A stretch of DNA of 64,000 nt from Duganella sp. sic0402 (GTDB lineage: Bacteria > Pseudomonadota > Gammaproteobacteria > Burkholderiales > Burkholderiaceae_D): positions 682,001 to 746,000 of the forward strand of contig NZ_JAHUWK010000001.1 in NCBI RefSeq assembly GCF_019219065.1, written 5' to 3'. Shown piece by piece: positions 60,124-64,000 of the stretch (position 1 is the stretch's first letter; each line of letters starts with the position of its first letter). The notes below the pieces were generated by a model. It did no database searches, was not told the DNA's origin, and was given only the letters and a program-made list of their open reading frames with translations. The position numbers and the translations under genes were made by a program.

Positions 60124-60248
60124 AGTGATTCCTCCTCATTGCCATGATTCAGAAAACTTGGCGCTCTCTGCTTGATGTGCCTCAACGTCTGCCCAGTTAG
60201 GAAAAATATAATCTGAATTCCCCGCCTTGCTACTGGAGAAGTTGGAAT
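60124..60248. promoter_or_regulatory. divergent promoter region of the exopolysaccharide export and chain-length genes
   Basis: This 125-base gap carries a rightward -10-like TATAAT (60207-60212); no clear -35 lies 16-18 bases upstream. GGAG precedes the ATG at 60249. Confidence 0.4.
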
Positions 60249-61772
60249 ATGGAGGAGCTCATCAGCCAGTTGATCACCAGCTTGAAGGGGATATGGAAAT
60301 ATCGCTGGTATGCCATCGCGGTAACGTGGCTGGTGGCTGCGGCGGGATGGACCCGCGTGGCGATGCTAGCGGATGACTATCAGGCTTCGGCCAGGGTGTT
60401 TGTCGACACGCAAAGCATCTTGAAACCCCTGCTGGCGGGCATGACCAGCGTGCCCAATATCGAACAGCAGGTGTCTATCATGAGCCGGACCCTTCTCAGC
60501 CGTCCCAATGTCGAGCGCGTCATGCGCATGGTGGATATGGACATCCGCGCCCGCACGCCACGCGAACAACAGCAGCAACTGGACGAGCTGATGAGCAAGA
60601 TACGCATCAATGGCACTGGCAATTACGATATTTACACCATCACCTACAACCACCGTGATCCGCGCATCGTGCGCGATGTGGTGCAATCGCTGCTCACCAT
60701 CTTTGTCGAAGGCAGCTTCAAGGGGAAAAGCGGCGAAACCCGCAAAGCCGTGCAGTTTATCGAGGATCAGATCAAATCCTACGAAGACAAGCTGGCAGCT
60801 GCCGAAAACAGCGTCAAGGAGTTCCGCCTGAAGAATAACGGCTTGCTGCCGCGCCAGGGCGTCGACTATGGCAACCAGTTGCTGCAATCCTCCGATGCGC
60901 TGAACAGCGCCCGGCTGGAACTGGCCGAGGCGGAACAAGCCCGCAACGCCATCGCCAACCAGATCAGCGGCGATGAACCCATTCTCGGCGCCGACCTGGC
61001 GCCGGCCGCCATCGAGAATCCCGAACTGGACGGCCGCATTTCCGCGCTCAACAAGAATCTGGACGCACTGCGCATGCAATACACCGAGCTGCATCCCGAT
61101 ATTGTGGCCGCCAAGCGGCTAGTGGCGCAACTGGAAGAACGCAAGGTTCAGGAAAGCAAGCTCAAGCACAGTGGCGATCCCGGCAAGCACTACAGTCCCA
61201 TGCTGCAACAGCTGAAAGTGGCGCAAACCGAGGCGGAAGCCCGCATTGCCGCCATCAATGCGCGCGTGCAGGAATTCACGCTGCGCCATCAGCGTCTGCT
61301 GGCGCAGGCTAACGCTGTGCCGGAGGCAGAAACGGCACTGGCGCAACTCAATCGTGACTATCAGATCAATAAGGAAAATTATGAAAAGCTGATCGGCCGG
61401 CGCGAGGCGGCCAAGCTGTCAGGCGAGCTCAGCTCAACCACGGAAATGATGTCGTTCAAGGTCATCGATCCGCCGACCGTTCCCTTCACGCCGATTGGGC
61501 CCAACCGGGTGTTGCTGTACTCGCTGACCTTGGGCGGCGCCTTGCTGTGCGGTGCGGCAGCCGCCTTGCTGATCAGCCAGGTCCGCCCTACTTTCCTCAG
61601 CCCCGAGGAATTGCACAGCCGTACCGGCTTGCAAGTGTTGGGCACTGTAGCGATGAACTGGACCGATACCGAAAAAAGCAAGCGCCGGCGCGGCAAATAC
61701 TGCTTCGGCGGCGCACTGTCCTGCCTGTTTGCGGCTTACGGCGGCATGCTGGCCTCCACCTTGCTGCGCTAA
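60249..61772 (+). CDS. XrtA-system polysaccharide chain-length determinant protein
   Basis: A 507-residue Wzz-like inner-membrane protein with TM segments near residues 20-40 and 425-450 and a long coiled-coil periplasmic arm between ('EDQIKSYEDKLAAAENSVKEFRLKNNG', 'LEERKVQESKL'). The C-terminal TM carries the Pro/Gly-rich motif ('DPPTVPFTPIGPNRVLLY') typical of the family. It partners the tyrosine autokinase that follows by 11 bases. Confidence 0.93.
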   Translation: MEELISQLITSLKGIWKYRWYAIAVTWLVAAAGWTRVAMLADDYQASARVFVDTQSILKPLLAGMTSVPNIEQQVSIMSRTLLSRPNVERVMRMVDMDIRARTPREQQQQLDELMSKIRINGTGNYDIYTITYNHRDPRIVRDVVQSLLTIFVEGSFKGKSGETRKAVQFIEDQIKSYEDKLAAAENSVKEFRLKNNGLLPRQGVDYGNQLLQSSDALNSARLELAEAEQARNAIANQISGDEPILGADLAPAAIENPELDGRISALNKNLDALRMQYTELHPDIVAAKRLVAQLEERKVQESKLKHSGDPGKHYSPMLQQLKVAQTEAEARIAAINARVQEFTLRHQRLLAQANAVPEAETALAQLNRDYQINKENYEKLIGRREAAKLSGELSSTTEMMSFKVIDPPTVPFTPIGPNRVLLYSLTLGGALLCGAAAALLISQVRPTFLSPEELHSRTGLQVLGTVAMNWTDTEKSKRRRGKYCFGGALSCLFAAYGGMLASTLLR

Positions 61773-61783
61773 GGAGAACTGCA

Positions 61784-62521
61784 ATGGACGTGCTCGCCCC
61801 GCAACAAGTCGACATCAACCTGTCACGCCTGCAGCAGCTCGGCATGGTGACGCAGGACGGCGGCCGCACCACGGTGGCGGAGGACTTTCGCATCATCAAG
61901 CGGCCTCTGCTGCGCAATGCGCGCGGCGATAAGGATGGGCCAGCGATTCACCATGGCAATCTGATCGTGGTCACCAGTGCCATGCCGGGTGAAGGAAAAA
62001 CTTACTGTGCCGTCAACCTGGCGATGAGCATTGCGATGGAAATGGACATCACCGTACTGCTGGTAGATGCGGATGTGGCGCGGCCCTCGGTGCTTAAAGT
62101 GCTGGGACTACCTCCGGCGCCGGGGCTGATGGACATTCTGCTGCGCGACAAGACTGATCTTGCGGACGTGATATTGCGCACCAACGTGGCGACACTCAGC
62201 ATCCTGCCGGCCGGCCGCGCCAATAAGCACGCCACCGAATTGCTGGCCAGCCGAAGCATGAGCCGGCTGCTGACGGAAATTGCCGAACGCTACGCCGACC
62301 GCATCGTCATTTTCGATTCGCCACCGCTGCTGATGACCACCGAGGCCAGCGTGCTGGCAACACAAATGGGGCAAATCCTGATGGTGGTCGAGTCCGAACG
62401 CACCACGCAGCACGCGGTCAAGCAGGCTTTGCGACACATCGAGCAATGTCCCCATGTCAAGCTGCTCTACAACAAGAGCAGCGCCTTTTCGGGCGGCGGA
62501 TACTATGGTTATTATGATTAG
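61784..62521 (+). CDS. XrtA-associated tyrosine autokinase
   Basis: A 245-residue bacterial tyrosine kinase. Walker A is in 'TSAMPGEGKTYCAVNLA', Walker A' in 'VLLVDADVARPSVLKVLG', and the Walker B-like segment in 'IVIFDSPPLLMTTEAS'. The tail is Tyr-rich (GGGYYGYYD), the autophosphorylation cluster. AAGGAG precedes the ATG. It couples with the chain-length protein to control polymer length. The 3' end overlaps the start of the next gene. Confidence 0.93.
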   Translation: MDVLAPQQVDINLSRLQQLGMVTQDGGRTTVAEDFRIIKRPLLRNARGDKDGPAIHHGNLIVVTSAMPGEGKTYCAVNLAMSIAMEMDITVLLVDADVARPSVLKVLGLPPAPGLMDILLRDKTDLADVILRTNVATLSILPAGRANKHATELLASRSMSRLLTEIAERYADRIVIFDSPPLLMTTEASVLATQMGQILMVVESERTTQHAVKQALRHIEQCPHVKLLYNKSSAFSGGGYYGYYD

Positions 62522-64000
62522 CCTGGCACATCGAGGTGGCTCCTGTGGCTGGACCTTGATCGTGCTGCTATGGTGGCCTGCTGTGGCCGAGCCGGCAGAC
62601 TGGAGCGTCTCGCCGACTGTGCGGCTGCGTGAAAGCTATACCGACAATATGAATCTTGCGCCTGACGGCAAGGCGCGCGGCCAATTCATTACCGAAATCT
62701 CGCCTGGCGTCCTGATCAACACCAGCGGACCGCGCTTGCAACTGGCGCTGGCCTACACCTTGCAGCGCGTGGCGTACACCGCGCAACCGGGGCGTAGCAG
62801 CCAGCAGCTGGACGCCAATGGCCATGCGGAAGTGCTGCCGGACTGGCTATTTCTCGACGCGCGCGCAGGCATCACCCAACGCAATGTTTCCGCGTTTGGC
62901 CCGCAGCTGGTCGATCCGGCGCTAATCAACAGCAACACCAGCACGGTGCGCACACAGTCGTTCAGCCCTTATTTGCGGCACTACTTCCACGGTCTGGCCA
63001 CTGCGTTACTACGCTACGACTATCAGCACGTCGGAAGCGGCGGTCTGCTGGATGTGCGCAACAAGACGCTGAGCCTGCAACTTAGCGGCGATAACGGTGG
63101 CCGTGGCTGGAATTGGGATATCAGTCTGCGCCGTAGCGAAATGGACGATGCCGCGCTGGCGCCGGTCACCATGAGCAACGCCGCGCTGACGCTGAGCTAC
63201 CCATTCAACAGCAGCCTGGGCATCTTCGCCACTGTCGGCTACGAGAAGCAGGACTACCATTCGCTCAGCGCACAGCCGCAAGGCAGGTACGGCTCGCTTG
63301 GCGCGATCTGGACGCCATCGCCACGCACCAGATTGTCGGCCAGCGTCGGCCGACGCTACTTTGGAAAAACCTACGGCCTGGACGCCAGCTATCGTCTGCG
63401 CAGCATGCTCTGGACGCTTAGTTACAGCGAAGACATCACCACCACCCACGGCGAGTTCCTCAGCATTCCACCGGCAGGCCTGAGTGATTTCTTGTTTGAA
63501 TTGTGGGAGACGCGCATCCCCGACCCGCAGCTGCGCTTGAAAACCATCCAGGTCTTCCTGGCGATATCGCAGATGATGGGGACCGATGGCAACGTCAATT
63601 TCTTCAGCCATCGCTACTATTTACAGAAACAGGGACGGCTGTCCGGCGTCTATAGCACGCCGCGTAGCGCCTTGGCGATTCATCTTGCCACCACTGGCCG
63701 TACCGGCCAGACCACCAACGCCATCGATAGCGTCCTGCTGGGGCCGGATCAATTGACACTGAGCGACCGCACCCGCCAGACCAGCGTGCAGGCCGGCTGG
63801 AACTGGCGCATGTCGGCACGCGGCAACCTGACCATCGGCGCCAGTCACAGCCGCGCCAAATCACTGACCACCAGCCGTGAAGACCGGAATAGCGCGATCA
63901 CGCTGGGTTTGACACGGCAACTATCGTCACGCATCAGCGCCAGCGCCGACCTGCGCCATGTACGCCACGCCAGCAACGCCAGCGGCAATTATCGTGAAAA
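62505..64000 (+). CDS. XrtA-associated outer-membrane beta-barrel protein (partial, runs off right edge)
   Basis: At least 498 residues, still open at the window end. A signal-like segment (about 14-29) is followed by the family opening 'VSPTVRLRESYTDNMNLAPDGKARG' and many alternating strands, the pattern of the PEP-CTERM-associated TIGR03016-type barrel. It starts at ATG 62505 (GGCGGCGGA upstream) inside the kinase gene; ATG 62514 is the alternative. Its place after the kinase is standard in XrtA loci. Confidence 0.88.
   Translation, partial: MVIMISLAHRGGSCGWTLIVLLWWPAVAEPADWSVSPTVRLRESYTDNMNLAPDGKARGQFITEISPGVLINTSGPRLQLALAYTLQRVAYTAQPGRSSQQLDANGHAEVLPDWLFLDARAGITQRNVSAFGPQLVDPALINSNTSTVRTQSFSPYLRHYFHGLATALLRYDYQHVGSGGLLDVRNKTLSLQLSGDNGGRGWNWDISLRRSEMDDAALAPVTMSNAALTLSYPFNSSLGIFATVGYEKQDYHSLSAQPQGRYGSLGAIWTPSPRTRLSASVGRRYFGKTYGLDASYRLRSMLWTLSYSEDITTTHGEFLSIPPAGLSDFLFELWETRIPDPQLRLKTIQVFLAISQMMGTDGNVNFFSHRYYLQKQGRLSGVYSTPRSALAIHLATTGRTGQTTNAIDSVLLGPDQLTLSDRTRQTSVQAGWNWRMSARGNLTIGASHSRAKSLTTSREDRNSAITLGLTRQLSSRISASADLRHVRHASNASGNYRE

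Noticed and set aside
60207..60212. Strong sigma-70 promoter for the chain-length gene
   Set aside because: TATAAT is present but no acceptable -35 lies 16-18 bases upstream, so it is kept only as a weak candidate.
1..64000. tRNA, rRNA, CRISPR or riboswitch elements
   Set aside because: I saw no cloverleaf-like tRNA sequences, no direct-repeat/spacer arrays and no conserved riboswitch cores in the intergenic regions.

Overview
The window is high-GC, densely coded DNA from a betaproteobacterium, most likely of the Oxalobacteraceae (Massilia, Duganella or Janthinobacterium type). That guess rests on the XrtA/PEP-CTERM exopolysaccharide locus, the Anbu/transglutaminase cluster, the FadE-type acyl-CoA dehydrogenase and the general codon style. 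I found no rRNA, tRNA or CRISPR array.

Region 1 (1-24.8 kb) is an extracellular contractile injection system (eCIS, of the Afp/PVC family). A long minus-strand operon (about 19.67 kb down to 0.16 kb) encodes, in transcription order, a DUF4255 cap protein, an unknown Cys-containing protein, one sheath, two tube proteins, DUF5908, a LysM tube-initiation protein, a VgrG-like spike, a PAAR tip, gp25, two baseplate J-like proteins, a tape measure protein and an AAA+ ATPase. No tail-fibre gene is seen. Upstream lie a winged-helix-type regulator, an AAA+ regulator that lacks the sigma-54 contact motif, and two candidate cargo proteins. One cargo is DUF4157 plus CFI-box; the other carries the same leader but a different, cysteine-protease-like body. 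An IS3 transposase remnant sits between them. Four GTAAC units with an exact 11-bp period lie in the operon's control region.

Region 2 (24.8-36.1 kb) is signalling and small systems: an Hpt protein beside a 1993-residue hybrid kinase/diguanylate cyclase; a divergent RiPP-like pair (NHLP-type precursor and SagB-like dehydrogenase); a CMD-like protein without the usual cysteines; a small AT-hook/coiled-coil protein surrounded by copies of a 12-bp palindrome; and a GGDEF-AraC gene pair.

Region 3 (36.1-44.7 kb) is metabolism: a TonB-dependent receptor and beta-propeller phytase operon behind a candidate PHO box, FadE, a DUF455 ferritin-like protein and a PRC-barrel protein.

Region 4 (44.8-51.0 kb) is the conserved cluster of ATP-grasp, alpha-E, transglutaminase and Anbu peptidase, followed by a small Hpt protein, a Sel1-like lipoprotein and a LysR regulator.

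Region 5 (51.0-64.0 kb) is the start of an XrtA-type exopolysaccharide locus: UDP-GlcNAc dehydrogenase and epimerase (TviB/TviC type), PrsT, O-antigen ligase-like protein, a serine protease, an N-acyl amino acid synthase-like acyltransferase, export protein, chain-length protein, tyrosine autokinase and an outer-membrane beta-barrel protein that runs off the right edge. The exosortase itself is not in the window.
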